Positions 17,403 to 26,067 are shown, counted from the stretch's first letter. The stretch: DNA of 64,000 nt from Streptosporangium saharense (GCF_014203715.1 NZ_JACHJP010000004.1:186001-250000), one strand, 5' to 3'. The notes: generated by a model from the sequence alone, not told the origin. Numbers and translations: made by a program.

Positions 17403-18377
17403 ATGTCCCCGCTCCGCTCGACGGCCGTAGCGGCCGCGCTCCTCATCACGACGCTCGCCCCCGCCCTGCCCGCCTCGGCCACGAAAACCCAGGTCTCCAC
17501 CGCGTACGAGCTTCCCGGCGACCGGGTCTACCCCGAGGGCATCGCCGTCGATCCCCGCACCGGCGACCTCTACGCCGGGTCCTACACCGACGGCACGGTC
17601 TTCAAGATGACGCCGGGCCACCGGGTCGCCAAGGTCTTCCTGCCCGCGGGCGCCGACGGGCGTGACACCGCCAACGGCCTCAAGGTCGACCGGGCGGGAC
17701 GGCTGTGGGTCACCGACTCCACGACCGGGGTCTCGGTGTACGACACGCGCAGCCGACGCCTGCTGGCCACCTTCGTCGTCCCCGGCAAGGGCGCGACCTT
17801 CGTCAACGACCTCGCCATCACCCCGGACGGCAGCGCCTACCTCACCGACTCCGTCCGCTCCGTGGTCTACCGCGTCACACCGAAGCAGCTCGCACGGGCG
17901 GCCGGAGGCAGGGCGACGCTCACCCCCCGCTTCGACCTGAACAAGGTCCTCGACCCACGCGAGCCCGGCGCATTCACCCTCAACGGGATCGTCGCCGACC
18001 CCTCGGGCCGCTACCTGCTGACCGTCGACATGACCGGCGCCGACCTGTACCGCCTCGACCCCGCCTCGGGCGCGATCCGCAGGGTGGCGCTGACCGGCGG
18101 CGACATGCTGCACGCCGACGGGCTCGAACTGCGGGGCGGCAGGCTCTGGGCCGCCCACAACGTCGACAACGTCATCAGCCGCTGGAAGGTGACCGGGAAC
18201 GGCTCCGCGGCCCGGGTCGAACGACGGCTGACCGACGAGGCCCTCCAGGTCCCGACGACGCTGGTGTTCGGGAACGGCACGCTCCACGTGGTCCGCTCCC
18301 AGTTCGACAAGGGCGGACCGCTCGGCGAGGGCACCCCGCAGATCCCCTTCTCCATCGCCGCCGTACGGGGTATCTGA
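17403..18377 (+). CDS. Secreted SMP-30/NHL-type beta-propeller protein
   Basis: 324 residues with an N-terminal signal peptide (basic start, [17 protein letters not shown], cut near residue 25). The mature part has repeated beta-propeller blades: [70 protein letters not shown] and [16 protein letters not shown], each with the (N/G)-x-(I/L)-x-(V/I)-D/P-x-G pattern of the SMP-30/gluconolactonase superfamily. Enzymatic activity is unproved. ATG at 17403 has AGAAGGG six bases upstream. Confidence 0.85.
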   Translation: MSPLRSTAVAAALLITTLAPALPASATKTQVSTAYELPGDRVYPEGIAVDPRTGDLYAGSYTDGTVFKMTPGHRVAKVFLPAGADGRDTANGLKVDRAGRLWVTDSTTGVSVYDTRSRRLLATFVVPGKGATFVNDLAITPDGSAYLTDSVRSVVYRVTPKQLARAAGGRATLTPRFDLNKVLDPREPGAFTLNGIVADPSGRYLLTVDMTGADLYRLDPASGAIRRVALTGGDMLHADGLELRGGRLWAAHNVDNVISRWKVTGNGSAARVERRLTDEALQVPTTLVFGNGTLHVVRSQFDKGGPLGEGTPQIPFSIAAVRGI

Positions 18378-18464
18378 GCACCCTCCCCCACCCGCGAGAA
18401 TATTGGGACGTTCATTCCCTTTTCTTGGGAAATGTCGTCACCGACGCGGGAGGGGGAGACCACC

Positions 18465-19220
18465 GTGCCGCAGTGGCTCCAGGCGGGCCTGTGGGGAACC
18501 GCCGCGGGAGGAGCCCTCGTCGTCGGAGCGGCCGTCGCCTGGCTGGTACGGGTCCCGGCCGCGATCATCGCCGGGATCATGGCCTTCGGCGCGGGCGTGC
18601 TGATCTCGGCGCTGTCCTTCGAGCTCATCGACGAGGCAGAACGCTCAGGAGGACTCGCCCCCACGGCGACCGGCTTCCTCGCCGGTGCCTGCGCCTACGT
18701 CGCGGCCAACATGCTCCTGGCCCGGTACGGCGCGCGCCACCGAAAGCGCTCCGGCGACCGGCAGCCGTCGGAGGGCGACGTTCAGGGCAGCGGCACGGCC
18801 ATCGCCGTCGGCGCCCTGCTCGACGGAATCCCCGAGTCGGTCGTGCTCGGCCTGTCGCTGCTGGACGGCAGGGGCGTCGGAATCGCCGTCCTGGCGGCCG
18901 TTTTCATCTCCAACGTCCCCGAGGGCCTCTCCAGCGCGGCGGGCATGAAACGGGCCGGGCGCGGCGCGCCGTACGTCTTCGGAGTCTGGGGTGGCATCGC
19001 CCTGGCGAGCGGGCTGGCGGCCCTGGTCGGCCACCTCACCCTCCGGGACGCCTCGCCCGCGACCGTCGCGATGATCACCGCCGTGGCCGCAGGGGCGATC
19101 CTCACCATGGTCGCCGACACGATGATCCCCGAGGCCTTCGAACGCGCCCATCTCTTCACCGGCCTCATCACCACGCTGGGCTTCCTGACGGCCTTCACCG
19201 TGGAACGCCTCGGCGCGTAG
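18465..19220 (+). CDS. ZIP family metal transporter
   Basis: 251 residues with about eight membrane helices. Transmembrane segments 4 and 5 have the family metal-site patterns ALLDGIPESVVLGLSL and VFISNVPEGLSSAAGMK, where the usual His of HSxxEG/HxxPEG is Asp or Asn (DGIPES, NVPEG), as in some bacterial ZIP proteins. It likely takes up zinc or another divalent cation. GTG at 18465 is preferred because GGGAGGGGGAG lies seven to fifteen bases upstream; an ATG at 18432 would add 11 residues. A short inverted repeat TTCCC/GGGAA (18415-18431) precedes it. Confidence 0.85.
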   Translation: MPQWLQAGLWGTAAGGALVVGAAVAWLVRVPAAIIAGIMAFGAGVLISALSFELIDEAERSGGLAPTATGFLAGACAYVAANMLLARYGARHRKRSGDRQPSEGDVQGSGTAIAVGALLDGIPESVVLGLSLLDGRGVGIAVLAAVFISNVPEGLSSAAGMKRAGRGAPYVFGVWGGIALASGLAALVGHLTLRDASPATVAMITAVAAGAILTMVADTMIPEAFERAHLFTGLITTLGFLTAFTVERLGA

Positions 19221-19376
19221 CCGTCGAATCCCCCGAAGGACGGACGATCACTCGCCCGGCAGGGGGACGCCTTCACGGTACGGCCACGGCCACCATGTGA
19301 TCGCCGTTCCCGGGACGGCCTGAGCCGTCATCACGCGCTCTTGGCACACACCGAACAACCACGGAGGCCGGAGAAC

Positions 19377-19961
19377 ATGAACGTGTACAAGAAGGCTTTG
19401 CCCGTCGCGATCGCGACGGCCGCACTGGCGACCCTGACCGCGGCCCCCGCGTCCGCAGCGCCGACCACCCTCGCCGTGACGGTCAAGGTCCAGCTCAAGA
19501 CCACCTCGACCGTGAAGGAGTCGGCCGGGGTGTGGTTCACCTGCCCCACCAACCAGGTGCTGACCGGCCGTTCCCACTCGGGTGACGAGAACGGCTACAC
19601 CACCTACTACTGCAGCTCGATCACCGTCAACGACCAGCCGGTCCAGCACGTGGTGCTGGGGCTGTGGAGCGGCCCCCTGAAGGAGAGCAGGTCGCACTAC
19701 GTCGCACCGAACGACCAGGCCATCGTCGGCAGGTGGCACTCGGGCGACGAGAACGGCTCCACGAAGTACCTCGCGGGCATGTTCTTCTGGCAGGGCCAGC
19801 AGTTGCGCTTCTCCTCCGCTCCGACGTGGAGTGGCGCTCTGAAGGAGAGCAAGCACTCGTGGCAGGCGGGCAACGGCCAGGTCATGATCGGCCGCCAGCA
19901 CCAGGGTGACGAGAACGGCACCACGAAGTACCTGTCCGCCCTGGTGACGCTCGCCGGCTGA
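19377..19961 (+). CDS. Secreted protein with three 54-residue GDENG repeats
   Basis: 194 residues with a clear signal peptide (MNVYKKALPV then alanine-rich core, cleavage after APASA near residue 27). The mature region is three repeats of about 54 residues. Each contains KES followed about 15 residues later by GRxHxGDENGxTxY: GRSHSGDENG at 64-73, GRWHSGDENG at 118-127 and GRQHQGDENG at 172-181, exactly 54 apart. The first repeat has two Cys (TCP and YYCS), which may pair. I recognise no enzyme family; the regular GDENG turns suggest a beta-trefoil or beta-prism-like carbohydrate- or metal-binding fold. Good Shine-Dalgarno GGAGG upstream. Confidence 0.8.
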   Translation: MNVYKKALPVAIATAALATLTAAPASAAPTTLAVTVKVQLKTTSTVKESAGVWFTCPTNQVLTGRSHSGDENGYTTYYCSSITVNDQPVQHVVLGLWSGPLKESRSHYVAPNDQAIVGRWHSGDENGSTKYLAGMFFWQGQQLRFSSAPTWSGALKESKHSWQAGNGQVMIGRQHQGDENGTTKYLSALVTLAG

Positions 19962-20045
19962 TCCAGCCCGTGTGCCCCCTTCGGTTCGCTTGGGCGAACA
20001 GCGGTGATGATGGAGGCTGTCGTCAACGGATCGAAGGGGGCTTTC

Positions 20046-20657
20046 GTGAGCATTCAGGAGTTCGACCGGCGCGCGGTGCGGGCCAGCGTGGACGTGGTGG
20101 CCGAGGTGACGGTTGACGACCTCGGCAGGCCGACGCCGTGCGCGGGATGGACGCTGGCCGACCTGCTCGCCCACATGACCGTCCAGCACCACGGCTTCGC
20201 CGCCGCCGCCAGGGGCGCGGGAGCCGACCCGGAGATCTGGAAGGTGAAGCCGCTCGGGAGCGACGCCGTCCCGCTCTACACCAAGGCGGCCGAGGAGGTG
20301 CTCGCGGCGTTCGCCGAGGACGGCGTGCTCGAACGGGGCTTCACGCTGCCCGAGTTCGCCCCGCCGGAGCCGGGCGGCAAGCCGGTCTTCCCCGCCACGC
20401 GGGCCATCGGCTTCCACTTCATCGACTACCTGGTGCACGCCTGGGACGTGGCCCGCTCCATCGGCGTCGACTACCGGCCAGAGCCGGACCTGGTCGAGGC
20501 CGCCTGGCCGATCGCCCTGGCGGTTCCCGACGACGAACGGCGCACCAGGCCGGGAGCCGCCTTCCAGCCGGGCCTGCCCGTGGACGGGACCACGTCGCGT
20601 TTCGACCGCGTCCTCGCCGTGCTGGGCCGTACCCCTGACTGGACCCCCGCCTCCTGA
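20046..20657 (+). CDS. TIGR03086-type DinB-fold metal-binding protein (mycothiol-dependent isomerase-like)
   Basis: 203 residues. The pattern PTPCAGWTLADLLAHMTVQHHGFA (His about residues 46 and 50, given in part) and the second motif FHFIDYLVHAWDVARSIG (His about 119 and 126) are the three-His metal site of the DinB/maleylpyruvate isomerase N-terminal family found in mycothiol-producing actinobacteria. It may be a mycothiol-dependent transferase. GTG 20046 follows GAAGGGGG; an ATG at 20004 would add 14 unlikely residues. Confidence 0.82.
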   Translation: MSIQEFDRRAVRASVDVVAEVTVDDLGRPTPCAGWTLADLLAHMTVQHHGFAAAARGAGADPEIWKVKPLGSDAVPLYTKAAEEVLAAFAEDGVLERGFTLPEFAPPEPGGKPVFPATRAIGFHFIDYLVHAWDVARSIGVDYRPEPDLVEAAWPIALAVPDDERRTRPGAAFQPGLPVDGTTSRFDRVLAVLGRTPDWTPAS

Positions 20658-20731
20658 ACCCCGGGACACGGGAACGCAGCGTGACCACCGACCGACTGAG
20701 TGATATGTCAGTATCAGCGGTTTGTCGGTAG

Positions 20732-20746
20732 GAACGGCTACCGTTC
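20732..20746. promoter_or_regulatory. Inverted repeat upstream of the second sliding clamp gene
   Basis: GAACGG (20732-20737), CTA, CCGTTC (20741-20746), a perfect 6-bp inverted repeat 56 bases before the clamp start. It resembles an operator for a dimeric regulator. It does not match the actinobacterial LexA box because the GAAC/GTTC arms are seven bases apart, not four. A second small repeat, TGATA-N6-TATCA, is at 20701-20716. Confidence 0.4.
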
Positions 20747-20801
20747 TCCGGAGTACGGCCACCGCATGTGGTGGTGCCGTTCGGGACGAAGGGATGCTCA
20801 G

Positions 20802-21905
20802 GTGAAGTTCCGGGTCAACCGTGATGTCCTGGCCGACGCCGTGGTCTGGGCCGCTCGTGCCCTGCCGAACCGCCCGGCCGTTCCCGTGCTCTCCGGCCTG
20901 TTGCTCAAGGCCGACGGTGAGGACCTGGTGCTGTCGGCCTTCGACTACGACGTCTCCGCCCGCGCCACGATCGAGGCCGACGTCGCCGAGCCCGGCAGGG
21001 TGCTCATCCCCGGCCGCGTCCTCGCCGAGATCACCCGCAGCCTGCCCGCCCAGCCCGTCGAGATCGTCACCGACGGGTCGGAGGCGGTGCTGACCTGCGG
21101 AAGCGCCGAGTTCGGCCTGCTCACCATGCCCGTCGAGGACTTCCCGACGCTGCCCGAGATCCCGCGGAAGATCGGGGCGGTCGGCGGCGGGGTCTTCGCG
21201 AGCGCGGTCGGCCAGGTCGCGCCCGCCGCCAGCCGTGACGAGACCCTCCCCATGCTGACCGGCGTCCGCGTCGACATCGCGGGCGAGCAGGTGACCATGG
21301 CCGCCACCGACCGCTACCGCATCGCGGCCAGGGAGTTCGAGTGGCGCCCCGAGCAGCCGGACGTCACGGCCGCCGCGATGGTCCCGGCCCGGGTGCTCGT
21401 CGAGGTGGCGAAGTCACTGCGCGGCGGAGAGGTCTCGATCGGCCTGGGCGACGGGCTCGCCGGGTTCGAGAGCCTCGGCAGGAGCACCACGGTCCGGCTG
21501 CTCGACGAGCAGTTCATCGACTACCGCGCCCGCCTGACCGCCGACTGGCCGATCAGGGCGGACATCCGGGTCGCCCCCTTCGTCGAGGCGATCAAGCGGG
21601 TCGCGCTGGTCGCCGAGCGCAACACCGCGATCAGGCTCACCTTCGGTCACGGCCAGGTGCTCATCCAGGCGGGCGGTGGCGACATCGGCCGGGGCACCGA
21701 GGTGCTCGACGCCGAGCTGACCGGCGAGGAGATCCAGATCGCCTTCCAGTCGCACTTCCTGCTGGACGGCCTGAGCGGTGTCGAGACCGAGTTCGTACGG
21801 CTCAACATGCAGTCGTCCAGCCGTCCCGCCCTCATCACCGAGGTGCCGGGAGACGCGGAACCGGCCTTCCGCTACCTCGTGATGTCCCTGCGCGTGGGCG
21901 TCTGA
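20802..21905 (+). CDS. DNA polymerase III beta subunit (sliding clamp) paralogue
   Basis: 367 residues with the full three-domain clamp layout: MKFRVNRDVLADAVVWAARAL at the start (first 20 residues), GLLLKADGEDLVLSAFDYD, AATDRYRIAAREF in the middle (typical TDRYRL motif), and the C-terminal YLVMSLR that matches the YLLMPVR tail. Lengths match DnaN. No dnaA, recF or gyrB is nearby, so this is unlikely to be the oriC-linked dnaN; a second clamp used in repair or special polymerase traffic is the likely role. GTG 20802 has AGG-rich sequence upstream. Confidence 0.88.
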   Translation: MKFRVNRDVLADAVVWAARALPNRPAVPVLSGLLLKADGEDLVLSAFDYDVSARATIEADVAEPGRVLIPGRVLAEITRSLPAQPVEIVTDGSEAVLTCGSAEFGLLTMPVEDFPTLPEIPRKIGAVGGGVFASAVGQVAPAASRDETLPMLTGVRVDIAGEQVTMAATDRYRIAAREFEWRPEQPDVTAAAMVPARVLVEVAKSLRGGEVSIGLGDGLAGFESLGRSTTVRLLDEQFIDYRARLTADWPIRADIRVAPFVEAIKRVALVAERNTAIRLTFGHGQVLIQAGGGDIGRGTEVLDAELTGEEIQIAFQSHFLLDGLSGVETEFVRLNMQSSSRPALITEVPGDAEPAFRYLVMSLRVGV

Positions 21906-21922
21906 CCCCGGAGAGGGAAAAC

Positions 21923-21947
21923 GGCGGCCCACCTGCCGTGGGCCGCC
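21923..21947. terminator. Bidirectional terminator hairpin between clamp and GntR genes
   Basis: GGCGGCCCAC (21923-21932), loop CTGCC, GTGGGCCGCC (21938-21947): a perfect 10-bp GC-rich stem between convergent genes. No long U tract follows, as is common in actinobacteria. Confidence 0.75.
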
Positions 21948-21953
21948 CGAAGA

Positions 21954-22643
21954 TCAACTGGTGAGTTCCTGCGCCTCGGTGAGGGCGATCAGGATGTGCT
22001 CCATGCACGCGTGACCGGCGCGCTCGGCCGCGGCGGCGTCGCCGGCCGTGATGGCGCGGGCGATGGCGTCGTGCGGGATGTAGGTGCTGTTGAGCGAGGT
22101 GCCCGCGGCGGTGATGCTGGCCCGCAGGGCGGCGGAGAAGTCCTCGTAGAGGTCGATGAGGACCAGGTTGTGGGTCGCCTGGACGACGGCGACGTGGAAG
22201 GCGAGATCCGCCTCGACGAAGGCGGTCGGCTCACCCGACTCCCAGGCCTGCTCCCGGTTGGCCAGCGCGGCCTCGATGTGGGCGATGTCGGCCTCGGTGC
22301 GCCGGGTGGCAGCCAGCCTGGCGGCCTCGACCTCGAGGGCGCGCCGTACCTCCAGGATCTCCAGCTGCTCGGCGGCACGCAGTCGCCGCAGCATGGCACC
22401 GGAGAGTTCGCTCGTCGCGCGGACGTAGGTGCCGTCACCCTGTCGGCATTCGAGCAGACCGGCGTGGGTGAGCGCTCTCACGGCCTCCCGCACGGTGTTG
22501 CGCCCGACCCCGAGCTGCTCGGCGAGCACGGTCTCGGTGGGAATCTTCGTGTTCATCTTCCAGGAGTTCGACGTGATCTGCTCTTTGAGCTGGTCGATCA
22601 CCTGGTCAACGAGAGACGCCCGCTGCGCCGTACGCAGACTCAC
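21954..22643 (-). CDS. GntR (FadR/FCD subfamily) transcriptional regulator
   Basis: 229 residues. The N-terminal GntR winged helix reads KIPTETVLAEQLGVGRNTVREAVRALTHAGLL (residues about 33-64, summarised), followed by the wing RQGDGTYVR. The C-terminal all-helical FCD domain keeps the metal-site pattern: D and H in VEADLAFHVAV, and H in the last helices (AGHACMEHI). Ligands of such domains are small acids. GTG start at 22643 with GGAGGAGG upstream. A palindrome, AGTCA-A-TGACT, in its upstream region may be its own operator. Confidence 0.9.
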   Translation of the reverse strand: MSLRTAQRASLVDQVIDQLKEQITSNSWKMNTKIPTETVLAEQLGVGRNTVREAVRALTHAGLLECRQGDGTYVRATSELSGAMLRRLRAAEQLEILEVRRALEVEAARLAATRRTEADIAHIEAALANREQAWESGEPTAFVEADLAFHVAVVQATHNLVLIDLYEDFSAALRASITAAGTSLNSTYIPHDAIARAITAGDAAAAERAGHACMEHILIALTEAQELTS

Positions 22644-22678
22644 AGTCCGCCTCCTCCGGAGAAACCAATCATCCTATG

Positions 22679-22689
22679 AGTCAATGACT
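22679..22689. promoter_or_regulatory. Candidate GntR operator
   Basis: AGTCAATGACT, a perfect 5+1+5 palindrome 36 bases upstream of the GntR start, in AT-richer DNA. FCD-type GntR regulators bind short palindromes in their own promoters, so autoregulation is plausible but inferred. Confidence 0.4.
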
Positions 22690-22712
22690 GGTAGACCCTA
22701 GTTATTCCGGAG

Positions 22713-22741
22713 GCAGAAAAACAAATCCGGAGCGCCGGAGG
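22713..22741 (-). terminator. Intrinsic terminator of the XRE/TPR gene
   Basis: On the minus strand, TCCGG (22739-22735), loop CGCT, CCGGA (22730-22726), followed by TTTGTTTTTC. Hairpin plus T-rich tract is a textbook intrinsic terminator, rare in this window. It lies 13 bases downstream of the XRE gene stop. Confidence 0.65.
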
Positions 22742-22753
22742 AGGCGGATTGCT

Positions 22754-24106
22754 TTATCGAACCAGTGTCGAATCGACCGTCATTCCCACCATCGCGTCGC
22801 GGACTCCCGCTGCCTCAAGAGCCTTACGATACGCGTTGGTCTGTTCCTCTCCCGCGCCGACCCTGCCGTAGAGGTCGCCCAGCTCACGCCAGGCACGCGC
22901 CACCTCACGGTCAGGATTGGACCGCTCCGAACGCAGGGCATGCAGAAGCTCCCCCGCGGTGTTCAGCCGTGGCAGGACCCCACCCTCTCCCCGCGAGAGC
23001 GCGGCCTGGGCAAGGACCAGGTGCGCGGCTGCGGCGGTCGGGCTGGCCTGTCCGGACAGCGTGTCGAGGGCCGACGAGGCCAGGTTCACCGCGCCGTCCG
23101 GGTTACCGCTCCCGAGCTGGAGACGGGCCAGGACCACGAGGCTTCCCGCGTACTCGTTGACCTTCTCGTCGAACGTGGCGAAGACCCCGCTGGCAGCGGT
23201 GGCCAACTCGTAGACCTCCTCGGAGGAGGTTCCGAGAGAGACCGTGAGTCTCGCCCATTCCAGTGCGATCCCGGCGAGGCGGAAGGCCATCCGGGCGGGT
23301 CGGCCGGTCGCGATGGCGTCGTCGGCGAGCCGTACCGCCAGTGCCGAGTCCTCACCCTCCGCCGCGGCGACGCTCGCCTGCCAGAGGGAGTGGATCTCGG
23401 CGGTGCGGTTGACCACCGACGGGACGCCGTTGACCGCCAGGATGTGCCTGACATACGACAGGCCCGGAGACTGGGGCCTGGCAGCCTCGGTCTCCACCAG
23501 CGCGGCGGCCAGTTCGATCGCGATCTCGCCCTGCGTCAACGCCAGGTGGTTGACCTGGCTGAGGGCGTAGGTGGCCAGATCGTGCGCGCGGAGCGTGTCG
23601 CCCGCGCGCTGGTAACAGCGGCTCAGCGCGACCGTCAGAGGAAGGTCTGCCAGCCGCTCGGGGTGCGCGGCGGCCTCGCGGCGGAGCCGCTCGAACGCCT
23701 CTACCGCTGGTCCGACTCGGTCCTGGGCCTCCAGCGAGCGAGCCCGTCCCAGCCGCGCGTGCGCGGCCAGCATGGCGTTCTCCTCGCCGGCGACCTTGAC
23801 GATCTCGCCGAACCGTTCCGCGGCGACCCCGGGGTCGCCATGCTGCAGCTCAAGCTCTGCGTGGCGCAGGCCGAGCTCGGTGTCGATCCGCTGGCGCGGC
23901 TCGATCCCGTGCAGCAAGAACTCGGTAGTGCACCCCAGCCGTTCGGCGAGAAGACGCGCGACCACGGGGGTCGGCGTGCGCTTGCCGGACTCGATGAGGG
24001 AGACATAACTGTCGGAGAGGTCAGGCCCTGCCAGCTGGGCCTGAGACATGCGCCTACTCAGCCGCAGTCCGCGGACGCGGTCACCGATGGTTCCCTGACT
24101 CGGCAT
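22754..24106 (-). CDS. XRE-family regulator with TPR-like C-terminal region
   Basis: 450 residues. The N-terminal helix-turn-helix of the XRE type is GDRVRGLRLSRRMSQAQLAG to YVSLIESGKRTPTPVVARLLAERLG (about residues 8-58). The rest is alpha-helical with helix-pair repeats consistent with TPRs (AHARLGRARSLEAQDRVGPAVEAFERL; ALSRCYQRAGDTLRAHDLA; ARAWRELGDLYGRVGAGEEQ), as in cytoplasmic peptide- or partner-sensing regulators of actinomycetes. No adjacent cognate small protein is visible. The target is unknown. ATG at 24106. Confidence 0.85.
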   Translation of the reverse strand: MPSQGTIGDRVRGLRLSRRMSQAQLAGPDLSDSYVSLIESGKRTPTPVVARLLAERLGCTTEFLLHGIEPRQRIDTELGLRHAELELQHGDPGVAAERFGEIVKVAGEENAMLAAHARLGRARSLEAQDRVGPAVEAFERLRREAAAHPERLADLPLTVALSRCYQRAGDTLRAHDLATYALSQVNHLALTQGEIAIELAAALVETEAARPQSPGLSYVRHILAVNGVPSVVNRTAEIHSLWQASVAAAEGEDSALAVRLADDAIATGRPARMAFRLAGIALEWARLTVSLGTSSEEVYELATAASGVFATFDEKVNEYAGSLVVLARLQLGSGNPDGAVNLASSALDTLSGQASPTAAAAHLVLAQAALSRGEGGVLPRLNTAGELLHALRSERSNPDREVARAWRELGDLYGRVGAGEEQTNAYRKALEAAGVRDAMVGMTVDSTLVR

Positions 24107-24209
24107 CTGATCTCTCAGGGCGGGGGATGGTCAATGTTCCCGCCATGATTGCACGAAGCAGTCGAATCGGTAACCCCACGTGAAGAGAATCCACCTGCGG
24201 ACTCTTCGG

Positions 24210-24237
24210 GCCCCTATGTCATACGGGACATAGGGGC
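24210..24237. terminator. Strong hairpin after the PH-domain gene
   Basis: GCCCCTATGTC (24210-24220), loop ATACGG, GACATAGGGGC (24227-24237): perfect 11-bp stem two bases past the PH-domain gene stop (minus strand). It separates that gene from the XRE gene. No U tract on either side. Confidence 0.75.
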
Positions 24238-24238
24238 A

Positions 24239-24772
24239 CTAATCATCCGAATCGTTGCCGCCGGGGAAGAGCATCTGACAGACCTCTAGGTAGATGGTCT
24301 CCGGATAGGGGATGAAGTTGATCCTCGACAGAGCCTGGTCCTGACCCGCTGACTCCAGGACGAACTCGCCGTATCCCAGCATGCGACCGAGCAGTGAGCG
24401 CTGGAAGCTCATGTCGGTCACCTTGCCGAGCGGCATCATGTCCACCTTGCGCGTGATGAGGCCGGTGGTGAGCAGAACGCGCTTGGAGGTGACGATGAAA
24501 TGCTCAACCGACCATTCCGCCACTTTCCACACAAAACGGATCAAAAGGAGGAGCCATGCCCACCAGACGATCACCAGGGCGGTGCCCCCGGCACTCTGTC
24601 CCCCGAACCACCTGCTGAGCAGGCCGGCCAGGATCAGACCACCGAAGACCTCGGCGATGGGGCGAAGCAGTACGGCCGGGTGAAGCCGTACCATGATTAC
24701 TTGTTGCTCGTGGGGGAGTAGGTAGCGGTTGACCGACGCGGGAGCCGAGTCCCCGTGGGTCACCAGCCTCAT
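24239..24772 (-). CDS. PH domain-containing membrane protein (YdbS/bPH2-like)
   Basis: 177 residues. Two neighbouring membrane helices (about residues 34-50 and 62-84) are followed by a bacterial PH-like domain with the conserved FIVTSKRVLLTTGLITRKVDMMPL (about 92-115, in part) and the I-Y-turn PYPETIYLEVCQML. Family members are envelope proteins of unknown biochemical role. The ATG start overlaps the stop of a 52-residue upstream gene by four bases (ATGA), so these two are probably translated together. Confidence 0.85.
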   Translation of the reverse strand: MRLVTHGDSAPASVNRYLLPHEQQVIMVRLHPAVLLRPIAEVFGGLILAGLLSRWFGGQSAGGTALVIVWWAWLLLLIRFVWKVAEWSVEHFIVTSKRVLLTTGLITRKVDMMPLGKVTDMSFQRSLLGRMLGYGEFVLESAGQDQALSRINFIPYPETIYLEVCQMLFPGGNDSDD

Positions 24773-24927
24773 GACAGATGGGATACGAATTGGGCCAGAG
24801 AATTGGCCGCGTTGAACATGGTGTCCATGGCGCCCCTAACTGTGTTCGCTGCGTCACCCGGTCTTGTGAAGAGGTAGAACGCCACAAAAGCAATGGCGCT
24901 GTACGTCAGAACCTTCTTGACCTGCAC
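24769..24927 (-). CDS. Small membrane protein, 52 residues, coupled to PH-domain gene
   Basis: GTG at 24927 with AGGAGG eight bases upstream (GTAGGAGGCCGCAGTG) opens a 52-codon frame: MQVKKVLTYSAIAFVAFYLF, then a basic-acidic turn (TRPGDAANT) and an amphipathic helix ending in SLAQFVSHLS. One transmembrane segment (about residues 7-20) is predicted. The stop TGA overlaps the PH-domain ATG as ATGA. The clear ribosome site, coupling and membrane segment support a real gene that length cut-offs would miss. Function unknown; a partner of the PH-domain protein is inferred. Confidence 0.75.
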   Translation of the reverse strand: MQVKKVLTYSAIAFVAFYLFTRPGDAANTVRGAMDTMFNAANSLAQFVSHLS

Positions 24928-25059
24928 TGCGGCCTCCTACGACCACTCACCCACTGCACCCGCCGTATACATTACCCATGCCATTCGCGAGGTAAAGCGA
25001 CTTCCACGACCGGGTCACGATCTCCGCGACGGAACCCGGCCGGGACGGTGTGACTTTCG

Positions 25060-25290
25060 TCACCCGCCTTCACTCGCGGCCAGCGCGAGGACCTCAAGGT
25101 GCTTGCGGGCGATCCGTTCGACCAGCACCGGATGGGCCTGGCCGGTCACCTCAAGCGCGCCGTAGTGCGCCGCCTGGATGCAGCGGGTCACCGTGGCCGC
25201 CGGGTGGACCTCGGAGAACTCGTTCCGCAACGCGGCACTGACGTGCTCGTACGGGTCCGGCTCCTGGTCCGGGATGGTCCGCTCGCTCAT
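25060..25290 (-). CDS. Small three-helix-bundle dimerisation domain protein
   Basis: 76 residues. An acidic N-terminal helix (DPYEHVSAALRNEF) is followed by PAATVTRCIQAAHYGALEVTG and a C-terminal helix VLVERIARKHLEVLA. The V-x-R-x-I-x-x-A pattern with VLVERIAR resembles the actinobacterial three-helix bundle dimerisation domain. ATG at 25290 chosen because upstream sequence loses the acidic character. Its role is unknown. It lies downstream of upp on the same strand, with about 138 bp in between. Confidence 0.7.
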   Translation of the reverse strand: MSERTIPDQEPDPYEHVSAALRNEFSEVHPAATVTRCIQAAHYGALEVTGQAHPVLVERIARKHLEVLALAASEGG

Positions 25291-25428
25291 GTTTCTCCCT
25301 GGTGTGTGCCCGCGGCCATCCCCCGGCCGGGAACACGGAAGAGATGTCCTCGTCACCGCTCGTACCCATTCAAGCACGTTGAGTAACGAAGGGGGGAGGT
25401 AACGACTCCCTCCACACCGGGAAGATCT

Positions 25429-26067
25429 TCAGACCACGCCGTAGAGGCGGTCCCCCGCGTCACCCAGGCCGGGGACGATGTAGCCGTGCTCGTTCAGCCG
25501 TTCGTCAAGGGCGGCGGTCACCAGGCGGATAGGCCTGTCACTGCCGGCGAAGGCCTCGTCCATGTGGGCGATCCCCTCGGGGGCGGCCAGCAGGCACAGC
25601 GCGGTCACGTCGTCGGCGCCGCGGTCGAACAGGAACCGGATCGCCGCCGCCAGCGTGCCCCCCGTGGCCAGCATCGGATCGACCACGTACACCTGACGCC
25701 CGGACAGGTCGTCGGGCAGCCGTGTCGCGTAGGTCTCCGCCTTGAGCGTCTCCTCGTTGCGGATCATCCCCAGGAAGCCGACCTCGGCCGTCGGCAGCAG
25801 CCGGGTCATGCCGTCCAGCATGCCCAGGCCCGCGCGCAGGATCGGCACCACCAGCGGGTACGGCTGCGCCAGCCGTACACCTCGGGCCTTGGCGACCGGG
25901 GTCTCGACGGTCACGCCCGTGACGCGGACGTGCCGGGTCGCCTCGTAGGCCAGCAACGTCACCAGCTCGTCGGCCAGGCGCCGGAAGGTGGGCGAGTCCG
26001 TGCGCGCGTCCCTGAGGGCGGTCAGCTTGTGCGCCACCAGCGGGTGCTCGACGACGAGGGTCTCCAT
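25429..26067 (-). CDS. upp: Uracil phosphoribosyltransferase
   Basis: 212 residues, the usual length. It converts uracil and PRPP to UMP in pyrimidine salvage. The PRPP loop is [14 protein letters not shown] (about residues 124-137), with the conserved PILRAGLGM before it and the uracil-site C-terminal [19 protein letters not shown] at 26067; a TTG three codons upstream is also possible. Convergent in layout with nothing to its left; the tadA-associated genes are divergent on its right. Confidence 0.95.
   Translation of the reverse strand: METLVVEHPLVAHKLTALRDARTDSPTFRRLADELVTLLAYEATRHVRVTGVTVETPVAKARGVRLAQPYPLVVPILRAGLGMLDGMTRLLPTAEVGFLGMIRNEETLKAETYATRLPDDLSGRQVYVVDPMLATGGTLAAAIRFLFDRGADDVTALCLLAAPEGIAHMDEAFAGSDRPIRLVTAALDERLNEHGYIVPGLGDAGDRLYGVV

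Noticed and set aside
20732-20746. SOS (LexA) box in front of the clamp gene
   Set aside because: The GAAC/GTTC arms are seven bases apart and lack the usual TCG ends; actinobacterial LexA boxes use four.
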